A stretch of 64,000 nucleotides of DNA from positions 23,395 to 87,394 of the forward strand of contig JAQEDJ010000004.1 of assembly GCA_027669525.1 (NCBI GenBank), given 5' to 3'. The translations under genes were made by a program, and so were the position numbers. This document shows positions 9,802 to 18,513 of this stretch, one piece after another. The notes under the pieces are model-generated. The model saw nothing but the letters and a program-made list of their open reading frames with translations. It had not been told where the DNA came from and searched no databases. The stretch is from Coriobacteriaceae bacterium AM48-5 (GTDB lineage: Bacteria > Actinomycetota > Coriobacteriia > Coriobacteriales > Coriobacteriaceae). The first letter of the stretch is position 1. Each line of letters opens with the position of its first letter.

Positions 9802-12057
9802 TTACTCATCCTTGGCAGACGGCTTAACAGAAGCAGACTTGGCTTGGTAGCGGCCTTTTTGGCAGCCGGTTTCTTGGCTGCGGCCTTAGCAGCGGGCTTT
9901 GCGGCAGCCTTGGCCTTGGCCTTGGTCGCCGTGGCCTTCGCCTTAGCCGGAGCCTTCTTGGCAGCCGCAGGCTTAGGCTTCACCGAGGACGTGCGCTTCT
10001 TGGGCGCAGCCTTGGGCTCCTCGACCATCGACGGCTTATAGCTGCTGGGACCGCGGCGCTTAAGCACCACGCCTGCCAGGCCAGGCACCTTAATCTCAAT
10101 AGAGTCCATCTGCCGTTCCAGGGATAGGGCTCGCTCGAGCAGGTGTAGGGCTCCTTGCCGGCATAGCCGCTGCCGCCAAACTCGGGACGGTCGGAGTCAA
10201 AGATGACCTCCCAGTCGCCCTCGCGCGGCACGCCCACGCGGAAGCTCTCGTAGCTCGCTGGGTCAAAGTTGATCAGAATCACCAGGTCGTCATCTACATC
10301 CTCGCCCTGGCGCACAAAGCTCACGATGGACTGCTTGGAGTTGTCCGCATCGATCCAGGTAAAGCCGTCGTCGGTGTAGCCGCGCTCGTACAGGGCGGGC
10401 TCGGCGGTGTACAGGTGGTTGAGCGCTTGATGAACGCCTGATGATGACGGTGAGTCTCGTACTCCTCGGTCAGGAACCACTGGATGGACTCGTAGTAGCG
10501 CCACTCAATAAACTGGCCAATCTCGTTGCCCATAAAGTTGAGCTTGGCGCCGGGGTGCGTCATTTGATAGAAAGCCAGCGTGCGCAGGCCGGCAAACTGA
10601 CGCCACCAGTCGCCCGGCATACGGCCGATCAGCGAGCATTTACCGTGCACGACCTCGTCGTGGCTCAGCGGGCAAATGAAGTTCTCGGTAAAGGCGTACA
10701 TGATGGAGAACGTGAGCAGCCCGTGGTTGCCGGGGCGCCACGGAAAATCGGTCTGCATGTAGTGAAGGGTGTCGTTCATCCAGCCCATGTCCCACTTGTA
10801 GTGGAAGCCCAGGCCGCCGTCCTGCGGCGGGTAGGTCACGAGCGGCCACGCGGTGGACTCCTCAGCCATCATCATCACGTCAGGGAAGTGGGCCTCCACG
10901 GCGCAGTTGACCTGGCGGATAAACGCGCTGGCGTCCAGGTCCTCCTCGGTACCGTACTTGTTGAACTTCTTTTGGCCGGGATCGTCGATGCCAAAGTTGA
11001 GGTACAGCATGCTGGACACGCCGTCCATGCGAATGCCGTCCACGTGGAAGTTCTCGAGCCAGTACAGCACGTTGGAGACCAGGAAGGAGCGGACCTCGCC
11101 GCGGGCGAAGTCGAACTTGTGCGTGCCCCAGTTGGGGTGAATCTCATGCTCAAACAGCATGTGACCGTTAAAGGTGGCAAGGCCGTGGGAGTCGGCGCAA
11201 AAACCGCCGGGCACCCAGTCCATGATCACGCCAATGCCCGCCTTGTGACACGCATCGATAAAGTGCATGAGCTGCTGCGGGTCGCCATAGCGCGACGTGG
11301 CGGCATAGTAGCCGGTCGTCTGGTAGCCCCAGGAGCCATCGAAGGGATGCTCCATAAGCGGCATGACCTCGATATGCGTGTAGCCCATGTCGTGCACGTA
11401 GTCCACGAGCTCGACCGACAGGTCGTCGTAGGTGTAGAACTCGCCGCGCTGCGCGGGGAAGGGTCCATGGGACCGGGGTAGTTGCCGTACTCGTCCGGCT
11501 CGCCCTGTGGCGCGTCGCCGTGGCGCTTCCACGAGCCAATATGCACCTCGTAGATGTTAAGGGGCTGCGACATGTGGTTATGACTGGCGCGGCGCTTGAG
11601 CCATGCGGCGTCGTTCCACTTGTAGCCATCGAGGGTCCACAGCACGCTTGCCGTTCCCGGAGCACTCGGCCTTGAAGGCGTACGGATCGGCCTTGTAGAG
11701 CTTCTCGCCCTCGTTGGTCTCAATGAGATACTTATAGAGCTGACCTTGTTCTGCGCCAGGAATAAAGCCTTCCCAAATAGCGCTCGTATGCACGGGCACC
11801 AGAGGGTTGGCTTCCTCATTCCAGTCGTTAAATTCGCCAATGACATGGACGCTCTTTACGTCGGGCGCCCAAACGCAAAAGCGCCAACCGCGCGTACGGT
11901 TCTGCGTGTCGGGGTGCGCGCCCATCTTTTCCCAGCTGCGCTCCCACATGCCAATGCCAAACAGGTAGACATCGTCCTTAGAGAGCTCCGGTGCGTGCGG
12001 GGCGGCTTTACGGGTAGCAGGCTTTTTGGTTGCTGGCTTTAGCTTTGTATCGCTCAC
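9802..12057 (-). CDS. glgB: 1,4-alpha-glucan branching enzyme GlgB with Lys/Ala-rich N- and C-terminal extensions (five frameshifts in sequence)
   Basis: GH13 branching enzyme that makes alpha-1,6 links. CBM48 at the N-terminus (WAPDVKSVHVIGEFNDWN), PGTASVLWTLDGYKW, then the barrel: YTHIEVMPLMEHPFDGSWGYQ, WVPGGF, GIRMDGVSSML, MMAEES, LSHDEVVHGK. Shifts lie near 11656, 11462, 10425, 10112 and 9843; each is repaired by one base (two at 11656) in a short run. After repair, the C-terminal domain is followed by ~75 residues of AKKAPAKAKATATKAKAKA-type tail ending at the TAA 9802-9804. The N-terminus also begins with a KPATKKPATRKAA stretch. The GTG at 12057 has GGGA upstream; ATG 12069/12072 are alternatives. 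It is the first gene of the locus. Confidence 0.9.
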
Positions 12058-12157
12058 GTTTGATCCCATCATGACGCGGCAGCGTGTTGCCTTGGTGACT
12101 AGATGCGAAAGGTCCAAGGCTGCACGAATCGAGGGGACGGCGATAGTTCTATGATTC

Positions 12158-12183
12158 GTTCCACCTCGCGTGCTCGGTGGAAC
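12158..12183 (-). other. Leader hairpin upstream of glgB
   Basis: GTTCCACC at 12158-12165 pairs with GGTGGAAC at 12176-12183, about 100 bases ahead of the glgB start. It is probably in the 5' untranslated region of the glycogen transcript. Role unknown. Confidence 0.35.
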
Positions 12184-12294
12184 TTTCGGCACGAAATACG
12201 ATAACACCTGTTCGTTACTTTTATGGAGAAAAGTGGATTTGCGGCGGTGTTTAATCGGCGAGCGCCATGTTTAGACCACTGGCAGAATTGCGAT

Positions 12295-12380
12295 GGTAAA
12301 ACTCTTGACAGTTTTACCAATTAGGGTTTCAAGATTGTTAGTTTGACGTTTGGTAAAACGTTTTTAGCAGGTTGTTTACC
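12295..12380. promoter_or_regulatory. Divergent promoter region with two GGTAAAAC palindromes (glgB / HAD phosphatase)
   Basis: The perfect inverted repeat GGTAAAAC-N8-GTTTTACC occupies 12295-12318. A second, looser pair is GGTAAAAC 12352-12359 with GTTTACC 12374-12380. They lie between the divergent glgB and HAD genes, and the same core occurs upstream of the GH13-GH77 gene. The arrangement fits operators for a dimeric regulator of glycogen metabolism. A TTGACA lies inside the first palindrome, but no convincing -10 box is placed. Confidence 0.55.
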
Positions 12381-12403
12381 ATTTGACATCGAAAGGTATG
12401 TTT

Positions 12404-13093
12404 ATGTCCCAGACCGCCGCCCACAATGTCGCTTTTATTTTCGATTGCGACGGCACGCTGGTAAATAGCACCCCCGTTTGGGCCCATGCCCAGCCCGAGT
12501 TATTGCACCGCCACGGTGTTGACGTCACGGTCGACGATTTTGCCCAGTTTGAGCATTTGTCGCTCGAGGACGAGTGCCAGGCCTACCACGACACATGGGG
12601 CATTGGAGCGAACGGCGAGGAGCTGTATCGCGAGCTGAGCGACATCCTGATCGATGGCTACTCCAAGGTGCCACCGCGCGAGGGGCTCTTGGCATTTTTG
12701 GAGCAGGCGAAGGCGGCGGGAATTTCCATGTGTGTGGCTACGTCCACGCCGGCCGAGTTGGTGCAGTCCGCGCTCGCTGGTGCCGGGCTCGACGCTTACA
12801 TGGAGTTTGTTACCACGACGGGCGAGGCGGGACGCTCCAAACAGTTCCCCGATGTGTACGAGCTGGCGCTGCGCCGCCTAGAGGAGCGCCACGGGCACAA
12901 GTTTGAGCGCGCGTGGGTGTTTGAGGACGCCGTCTTTGGCCTAAAGAGCTCTGGGGTCGCAGGCTTTAAGCGCGTTGGCATCTATGACCCGCACGGCCGC
13001 ATGAAGCGCGACGATGTGCGCGCCAACTGCGATATCTTTATCGACAGCTACGAGGACCTGGACTTGGCCCGCGTGCTTTCGTTTGAGGGCTAG
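12404..13093 (+). CDS. HAD-superfamily hydrolase, beta-phosphoglucomutase/sugar-phosphatase type
   Basis: About 229 residues. The class I HAD core is plain: FIFDCDGTLVNS (nucleophile Asp and the DxDGT motif) at the N-terminus, a helical cap, VATSTPAELV (motif II Ser/Thr), and VFEDAVFGLKSS (acidic motif IV). The family includes beta-phosphoglucomutases and sugar phosphatases; the substrate cannot be read from sequence. Divergent from glgB and sharing the GGTAAAAC boxes, it may handle a sugar phosphate from glycogen or maltose turnover. The start ATG 12404 is 7 bases after AAAGG; ATG 12398 is possible. Confidence 0.8.
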   Translation: MSQTAAHNVAFIFDCDGTLVNSTPVWAHAQPELLHRHGVDVTVDDFAQFEHLSLEDECQAYHDTWGIGANGEELYRELSDILIDGYSKVPPREGLLAFLEQAKAAGISMCVATSTPAELVQSALAGAGLDAYMEFVTTTGEAGRSKQFPDVYELALRRLEERHGHKFERAWVFEDAVFGLKSSGVAGFKRVGIYDPHGRMKRDDVRANCDIFIDSYEDLDLARVLSFEG

Positions 13094-13102
13094 GCGAGGG
13101 CT

Positions 13103-13743
13103 GTGGCTTGCAAGGTATTAGTGGTCTGCGGCTCGCCCGTGGTGGCGAGCGCGGATCTGTTGCGTAGGCTAGCAGGGGAGTGCGATTACGTTGTTGCCGT
13201 GGACCGCGGCCTGGATGCCCTTCTGGGTGCGGGACTAAGCTGCGACGTGTATGTGGGGGATGCCGACACGGTAAGTGACGCGGGTCGTGCGTTGGTCGAT
13301 GCCGCCACCGACTTTGAAGTTGAGCGTCACGACCCCTACAAAGACTATACCGACCTGGCGCTGGCGCTCGATTCCGTCCGACGCCGCTGGCCAGGTGCCG
13401 AAGTGGTTGCGACCTGCGCCACGGGCGGCCGCCTGATATGGCCCTAAGCGTCCTAGGCTTACTAGCCAACTACAAAGACGCCCCCGTCTGGATTGCCGAG
13501 GACGAGATCACGGCCCGCATTCTGCATGAAGGCGAATCGTGGACCATCGAGGGCGTCGTGGACAAGACGTTCTCTATCATTGCTATAGCCCCTGGGACGG
13601 TGGTAAGCGAACGCGGCCTAGAGTGGGAGCTAGATCACGCTTCGTTAGGTCTACTAACCGACACGGGCATCAGCAACGTCGTCAGGGGTACGGCCAAGAT
13701 CCAAGTCCACCAAGGTGTTGCGATCGGTTATTTGCTGGCGTGA
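13103..13743 (+). CDS. thiN: Thiamine pyrophosphokinase (frameshifted in sequence)
   Basis: Converts thiamine to thiamine diphosphate. The N-terminal domain has VAVDRGLDALL and VYVGDADTVS, then DPYKDYTDLALAL (ATP/Mg region) and ATCATGGRLD; the C-terminal beta domain has GISNVVRGTAKIQVHQGVAIGYL. A G is missing near 13434; restoring it changes GRLIWP-stop into GRLDMALSVLGLLANY. The start is GTG 13103, behind GGCGAGGG and 9 bases from the HAD stop, so the two probably share a transcript. Confidence 0.85.
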
Positions 13744-13808
13744 GGGTTTTATCGGGACGGGGCTGAATTGGATAATTTTGGCAAAGCCAAAAAGGGTATA
13801 TACAATCA

Positions 13809-13920
13809 GTGGTTGGAAGTTGTTAAACGATCGGTTTGTTTCCGTAAACGGGATTCTGTTTAATCCAACCACTTATCTAACAACCCGCTCATATGCAAAT
13901 CCAACCACGTGCTTAACAAC
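13809..13920. repeat. Cluster of TCCAACCAC-N-TAACAAC repeats
   Basis: Two direct copies (13862-13884 and 13898-13920) and one inverted copy (13809-13827) share the halves TCCAACCAC and TAACAAC separated by 4-6 bases. They sit at the 3' end of the HEPN-like cassette. Such composite repeats could be binding sites or recombination sites; neither is shown. Confidence 0.55.
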
Positions 13921-13921
13921 T

Positions 13922-14611
13922 TTACTTTTTGATTAAAGGCCTGAAGTCCACCACGCCTTGGCGGGAAAGTCCTTGCCCCGTCGAGTATTCTCGATCGCGC
14001 TCGGGGTCTTCCTCGACGAATTTGCACACACCCTTTGCTATGAGAGAGATGAGCCCTTCAAGCTTGATGACGCAATCGAACTCGCAGTCCTGTTGGCTTC
14101 CATGTCCGATTCCTTTATGCCCATAACTCGCGATTATCCCGCGCGCATCGCCCTGTACGCAAACCCCGATGGCTTTGTAGGGGCTATAGTCTTCGCCCCT
14201 TCCCTCGATGACCGACGACCCCGCATGGATCACCGCGCAGCGAAGCTGATAGAGATCCGATGCCGTAAAGATGCCTCGCTTCTCTATCGTCTCAAACTCC
14301 TCTTTTATCTCATCTGGGCGCTTCTCGCCCTTGCGCGCATTGGTCATTTTTCTCCCATCGTTCGGGAGCCCCAGGTACTCCTCGCACCATTTCCGGTAAT
14401 CCGTCCCGTCGATGTTTGCGCATACGTCTGGGATGGTCACTACGAGAGTCAAAGCGGCGAGCAGCAGCCCTGCGTCGAAGGCGTTTTCGCACTCTTCCAC
14501 AAGCCTGCTGGGCGTACGGCAGACGACGGCGGGGAACCCGTATTCGTTGTCGCTGCATTTTAAACACGTAGAGGGCATGGGCTCCCAATCGGCAATTGCT
14601 GTCATGCTCAT
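13922..14611 (-). CDS. Hypothetical protein with HEPN-like RxxxxH motif
   Basis: 229 residues, not a family I can name. Mostly helical with two CxxC-like or cysteine-rich spots near the N-terminus (TCLKCSDN). The stretch DLYQLRCAVIHAG near residues 119-131 carries R-x4-H (R124, H129), the catalytic pattern of HEPN ribonucleases, in a typical helix context. The gene overlaps the upstream 90-residue ORF by ATGA, so they are co-translated. Toxin-like function is inferred from motif and pairing only. Codon use is less GC-biased than the glycogen genes. A second start at 14605 is possible. Confidence 0.6.
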   Translation of the reverse strand: MSMTAIADWEPMPSTCLKCSDNEYGFPAVVCRTPSRLVEECENAFDAGLLLAALTLVVTIPDVCANIDGTDYRKWCEEYLGLPNDGRKMTNARKGEKRPDEIKEEFETIEKRGIFTASDLYQLRCAVIHAGSSVIEGRGEDYSPYKAIGVCVQGDARGIIASYGHKGIGHGSQQDCEFDCVIKLEGLISLIAKGVCKFVEEDPERDREYSTGQGLSRQGVVDFRPLIKK

Positions 14612-14880
14612 AACACCTCGCCCGTTTCTGTGTCGATTCTCGGACCTGTCCTCGGTTCGATGAACTCATCCACCATCTCGTCGTCGCGGTCGCGCTCGGT
14701 CACGAAGAGCTGTCCCGGGACGTCGATGCGTGGGTCAATCGTTAGGCTGCTGCTCGCGATGTTGCGATCGAGATGCGGCTCAGCAGTCCCAGTAGTGTAG
14801 GCGGGGCGTAGCACTTCGCGCACGTAGTTGACGATACCCAAAATCTCGTTCACGTAGTCGAACGCGAACTTCTCGGCCAT
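14608..14880 (-). CDS. Small hypothetical protein, partner of the HEPN-like ORF
   Basis: 90 residues, no recognised domain. The N-terminus is helical (FDYVNEILGIVNYV); the C-terminal half is acidic and charged (RDRDDEMVDEF) and ends RIDTETGEVL. The start ATG 14880 has a strong GGGAGG site. Its stop overlaps the start of the next gene by four bases. Small size, first position and coupling fit an antitoxin, but that is inference. Confidence 0.55.
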   Translation of the reverse strand: MAEKFAFDYVNEILGIVNYVREVLRPAYTTGTAEPHLDRNIASSSLTIDPRIDVPGQLFVTERDRDDEMVDEFIEPRTGPRIDTETGEVL

Positions 14881-14948
14881 GGTCGGTCCTCCCAGGCAAA
14901 GACGATTTCAACCAGAGATTCTACAACTGCAATGAGTTGCTCCGCTTT

Positions 14949-14971
14949 AAATCCAACCATTGACTCAACAA
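14949..14971. repeat. Outlying copy of the TCCAACCA repeat
   Basis: AAATCCAACCATTGACTCAA matches the repeats at 13862-13920 in its first half, with a weaker TCAACAA second half. It lies about 70 bases upstream of the cassette's first start codon, so the cassette is bracketed by copies. Confidence 0.45.
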
Positions 14972-15102
14972 AATGGTAGGAGACATTCTTCAACCAGAAA
15001 ACTAATAAACCCAACAAGTTATTTTCTTACCCGCCAAAAATAGCTAATTCAGTCCCATTCCAGGAAAACCCGTAAGATAAGACAATCAATCAAAATTCCC
15101 CC

Positions 15103-15131
15103 TTGCATCAAGCAAAACATTCCCCTATAGT
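15103..15131 (+). promoter_or_regulatory. Promoter of tRNA-Ala copy 1
   Basis: TTGCAT at 15103-15108 and TATAGT at 15126-15131 with 17-base spacing, just ahead of the tRNA. The second tRNA-Ala copy has the same two boxes at the same spacing. Confidence 0.75.
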
Positions 15132-15144
15132 ATCTCCTCGTCAC

Positions 15145-15220
15145 GGGGGCGTAGCTCAGCTGGGAGAGCGCTTGACTGGCAGTCAAGAGGTCAGGGGTTC
15201 GATCCCCCTCGTCTCCACCA
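15145..15220 (+). tRNA. tRNA-Ala(GGC), copy 1
   Basis: Full cloverleaf: acceptor GGGGGCG/CGTCTCC, D-arm GCTC...GAGC, anticodon stem CTTGA/TCAAG with loop CTGGCAG (anticodon GGC), T-arm with GGTTCGATCC, and an encoded CCA. The body is identical to the copy at 45693. Confidence 0.95.
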
Positions 15221-15231
15221 TCGTGAATGCA

Positions 15232-15260
15232 AAGGCCTTCGAATTCCGAAGGCCTTTTTT
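15232..15260 (+). terminator. Rho-independent terminator after tRNA-Ala copy 1
   Basis: AAGGCCTTCG at 15232 onward pairs with CGAAGGCCTT and runs into TTTTTT. Confidence 0.85.
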
Positions 15261-15989
15261 CATGCCAAAACACCACGCGCTGCAAACCCCACCTACGCCA
15301 ACAAAAAAGTTGCACAATTTATTTCCCATGTCTGTACATAGTTTGTTGGACAAACGCAATTACCAGTACGCCTCGCTGGTCAATTCGGGCTTCAGGAGCA
15401 TCCATAACCTTCGCTAGCACCCCAATATCCTGCGCCAATGTGAACAACATCCCAAAACAACCCCCTTGAACACTAAATGAACGATATGTTGTCCACCACA
15501 AGCCAAATCAGTTTCGCTACCAGCTTGTGCTAGGATACCTAACGTTACATGAGTTCAACTGTGCTCACGGCTCCAGCAAGCCACAAAGCGCAGGGTCGAT
15601 CAGCATCCGGCCGTAACGGCGGTGCCAGAAACACCACGAGCTCCAATAAAGAAGTCATGCGACGTTCTTATTTGTATTGATGTAATTCAAAGATGCATTT
15701 AATAGCTTGCGTGTCGAAGCGTAGTAGTTTTCAGCTGTTTGCGTGCGGTCCAGTTTTGTTCCCGCTTGACTGGTTCGCACGCAGCCAGCTGGAGTCGCGG
15801 TCTTTTTGCGATACACGGCCGCGACTCTAGTAACTGCACTCATACATACCGTTCACGGTGGGGCAGAGCCACGTGCTTGTCTAACTGGGCTCAGGGTTTG
15901 AATATGGAGCGCCTTCGCGCACAAGCGCCCTGGCGAAGCCATACCCAAACCCCGCGAGCCACACGTAAGACAGCAAGGGGGTGGTGCTT
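15261..15989 (+). other. Long gene-free leader of the polysaccharide locus with two strong RNA hairpins
   Basis: About 730 bases with no supported gene. The second half holds two structures ahead of the LoaP-like gene: a bulged hairpin at 15741-15782 (outer GCGTGCG/CGCACGC, inner TCCAG/CTGG), and a 9-bp hairpin at 15792-15827 (GAGTCGCGG/CCGCGACTC). Such leaders are where LoaP/NusG-type antitermination or attenuation acts. The first half shows nothing clear. Confidence 0.5.
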
Positions 15990-16538
15990 GTGTGGTATGT
16001 AATCCAGGTCATTAACGGTCGCGAAGACGTAATGCGCGAGCGCATCGAGCACATGGTGCCGGCGAGCGCCATGCAGGAGCTCTTTTATCCCCAATTTCAA
16101 ACCGAGATTAAAGTGCACGGCGAATGGGTCAATACGACCAAGCCGCTCTTTCCCGGTTATCTTATCTGCGACACGGCAGATCCCCGCACCGTGCAACAGT
16201 ATCTGCTGCGCATGGACGACTTTGCCCGGGTGCTTTCCCAGGACGGTCAGTTTGTGCCGCTGGCAAAAGAAGAGGTCCAGCTTATTGGCAGCTTTACGCA
16301 TAGGGGAGACCGCGTAGTGCCCATGAGCGAGGCCCTAAAAGACGGTGACCAGGTTGTAGTGACGGCAGGTCCGCTGCTGGGCCACGAAGGCCTTATCAAA
16401 ACCATTAACAGACGCAAGAGCACTGCTTATTTGGAGCTCGACCTGTGCGGCCTACGCGTGACTACGCGCGTTGGCCTTGCCGTGCTTTCAGCCGAGCAGC
16501 GCGTAAAGCGAAACCTTAAAAAGCGATCGCCTAGCTGA
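15990..16538 (+). CDS. NusG-paralogue transcription antiterminator (LoaP/RfaH type)
   Basis: About 182 residues. The N-terminal NGN domain begins WYVIQVINGRED and contains KPLFPGYLIC; the C-terminal KOW domain reads DGDQVVVTAGPLLGHEGLIKTINR. It is the first gene of the polysaccharide operon and is not next to secE or rplK, as the housekeeping nusG would be. LoaP and RfaH paralogues of this kind lock onto RNA polymerase at the leader of long polysaccharide operons and suppress termination. The start GTG 15990 is chosen because AAGGGGG lies 7 bases upstream and the protein then begins directly at the NGN domain; GTG 15981 or 15984 are possible. Confidence 0.85.
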   Translation: MWYVIQVINGREDVMRERIEHMVPASAMQELFYPQFQTEIKVHGEWVNTTKPLFPGYLICDTADPRTVQQYLLRMDDFARVLSQDGQFVPLAKEEVQLIGSFTHRGDRVVPMSEALKDGDQVVVTAGPLLGHEGLIKTINRRKSTAYLELDLCGLRVTTRVGLAVLSAEQRVKRNLKKRSPS

Positions 16539-16617
16539 AGGCGACTGCCGTACAGAACAGGGAGGATCCTCGGGGGCGGGGAGTAACGGGGATCAATAGG
16601 GAAGAGAAGAGCGAATC

Positions 16618-18498
16618 TTGAACACCGAATCTAAGAGCGCAAAGCAAAAAGGGAAGCTGAGCGCCTTTGAACCGTATGCGTTGATGGCGTATGACATTGC
16701 TGCAACTTTTATTGCCGTGTTTGTTGCATCGTGGGGAACGCAGCATTGGGCGACACTCAGCGGAGCAGCCGGCACATGTCCGGCTATTCTTGTGCTTGCG
16801 CTTGTTAACGTTGTCGTCTTTTGGTTCTTCCATATGTATAGCAGTTTGTGGCGCTATGCGAGCATTTCTGAGGCTGGACGTATTGTTGCCGCCGTGACGG
16901 TGGGCTCAGTTATTGGCGACATTATCTTTAGCGTGTTATTTGGCAAGGGTATGACCCTTCGTGAGGACGTTATGTCATGGGCTATCGTCCTCATTATTTG
17001 CGGTGGCGGCCGCTTTGCTATTCGCGCCATTTATGGTAGCCAGCTCTGGCGCTTTAAAAGCAATTCCGATGCGCATCTCCCGCGTACGCTCATCGTAGGA
17101 GCAGGGGAGACCGGCTCTCTTTCCATCAAACGTATGCTCAACGGAGATCCCGATATGATCGGTGATCCGGTTGCCGTTGTTGACGATGATCCCAATAAGC
17201 AAAATCAGCGTATTCATGACGTTAAGGTCTGCGGTACTTGCGCCGATATCCCTACTATTGCGCACGATTGTGAGGCTGAACAGATTGTCGTGGCAATTCC
17301 GAGTGCCACGCATGAAGAGCGTCAGCGTATCTATGACCTGTGCATGAAGACGGGTCTTAGGGTCCTCACGCTCCCCAATGTCCGCGATATTCCGCAGGAT
17401 GGTGTAGGCAGGGTTGCCCTTCGTGAGGTCGAGATCAGCGACTTGCTTTCTCGCGAGGAGAAGTCGCTTGACCTTAACCAGATGGGCTACGTTACCGGAA
17501 AGCGCATTTTGGTCACGGGCGGCGGCGGATCTATTGGCTCAGAGCTTGTACGTCAGCTGCTTCCGGCAAAGCCGGCGCAAATCGTGTTGTTCGACATTTA
17601 CGAGAACACTACCTACGAGCTGTATCACGACATCATCAAGACCGCTCATGATCAAGGCACCGATATTCAAGTCTATATTGGCTCCATTACGCATCTCCCA
17701 GCGATTACCAGGGTCTTTGAGAAGTACCATCCTCAAGTTGTTTTCCACGCTGCAGCCCACAAGCACGTTCCTCTTATGGAACACAACGCCCGCGAGGCAA
17801 TCGAGAATAACGTCTTTGGCACGCTCAATGTTGTACGCCTTGCCGATAAGTACCAGTGCAGCCACTATGTGCAGATTTCTACCGATAAGGCCGTTAATCC
17901 CACGAACGTAATGGGTGCCACCAAGCGTATGGACGAGATGATCGTTCAGTATTATGCGGCAAACAGCAAGACCATTTTTACGGCTGTTCGCTTTGGCAAT
18001 GTTCTGGGTAGTCATGGATCGGTCATCCCGCTGTTTAAGCGTCAGCTTCGCGAGGGTGGCCCTATCACCATTACGCACAAGGACATTACGCGTTACTTCA
18101 TGACTATCCCGGAGGCCAGCAAGCTTGTCATTACTGCCGGCGCTTTGGCGCATGGCGGCGAGATTTTTGTACTGGACATGGGTGAGCCGGTCAAGATTTA
18201 CGACCTTGCCATCAACCTTATTACGCTGAGCGGTCTTAAGCCTGGCAAAGATATCCAGATCAAAGAAGTCGGCCTGCGTCCTGGCGAAAAGATGTACGAG
18301 GAGCTCCTTATGGATAACGAGCAGCTCCTGCCTACCGAGCATTCCGAGATTCGCATCTCCACAGCCGAGGCTGACAAGATGGAAGAGATCAAAGACAAGC
18401 TTGAGAAACTTCATGATTGCGTCGACAAGGATAACGATGCGGTTAAGTCTGTTCTCGCCGAGGTTGTACCTACGTATCATCCGCAGTTTAACGATTAG
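16618..18498 (+). CDS. Membrane-bound nucleoside-diphosphate-sugar 4,6-dehydratase (CapD/PglF family)
   Basis: 626 residues. Four N-terminal membrane helices (to about residue 130), a first Rossmann-like domain (LIVGAGETGS), then the SDR dehydratase domain with GGGGSIGSELVRQL (NAD binding), TDKAVNPTNVMGATKR and ITRYFMTIPEA. In PglF-type enzymes the Tyr of the YxxxK triad is replaced by Met, as seen here (NVMGATK). It probably converts UDP-GlcNAc to the 4-keto-6-deoxy sugar. The TTG start follows GGGAAGAGAAGAG. The next gene is the matching aminotransferase. Confidence 0.9.
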   Translation: MNTESKSAKQKGKLSAFEPYALMAYDIAATFIAVFVASWGTQHWATLSGAAGTCPAILVLALVNVVVFWFFHMYSSLWRYASISEAGRIVAAVTVGSVIGDIIFSVLFGKGMTLREDVMSWAIVLIICGGGRFAIRAIYGSQLWRFKSNSDAHLPRTLIVGAGETGSLSIKRMLNGDPDMIGDPVAVVDDDPNKQNQRIHDVKVCGTCADIPTIAHDCEAEQIVVAIPSATHEERQRIYDLCMKTGLRVLTLPNVRDIPQDGVGRVALREVEISDLLSREEKSLDLNQMGYVTGKRILVTGGGGSIGSELVRQLLPAKPAQIVLFDIYENTTYELYHDIIKTAHDQGTDIQVYIGSITHLPAITRVFEKYHPQVVFHAAAHKHVPLMEHNAREAIENNVFGTLNVVRLADKYQCSHYVQISTDKAVNPTNVMGATKRMDEMIVQYYAANSKTIFTAVRFGNVLGSHGSVIPLFKRQLREGGPITITHKDITRYFMTIPEASKLVITAGALAHGGEIFVLDMGEPVKIYDLAINLITLSGLKPGKDIQIKEVGLRPGEKMYEELLMDNEQLLPTEHSEIRISTAEADKMEEIKDKLEKLHDCVDKDNDAVKSVLAEVVPTYHPQFND

Positions 18499-18513
18499 GG
18501 ATAAGGAGCCAAG

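Noticed and set aside
13809-13920. CRISPR array
   Set aside because: Repeats are bipartite, few, partly inverted and unevenly spaced; no cas gene is present.
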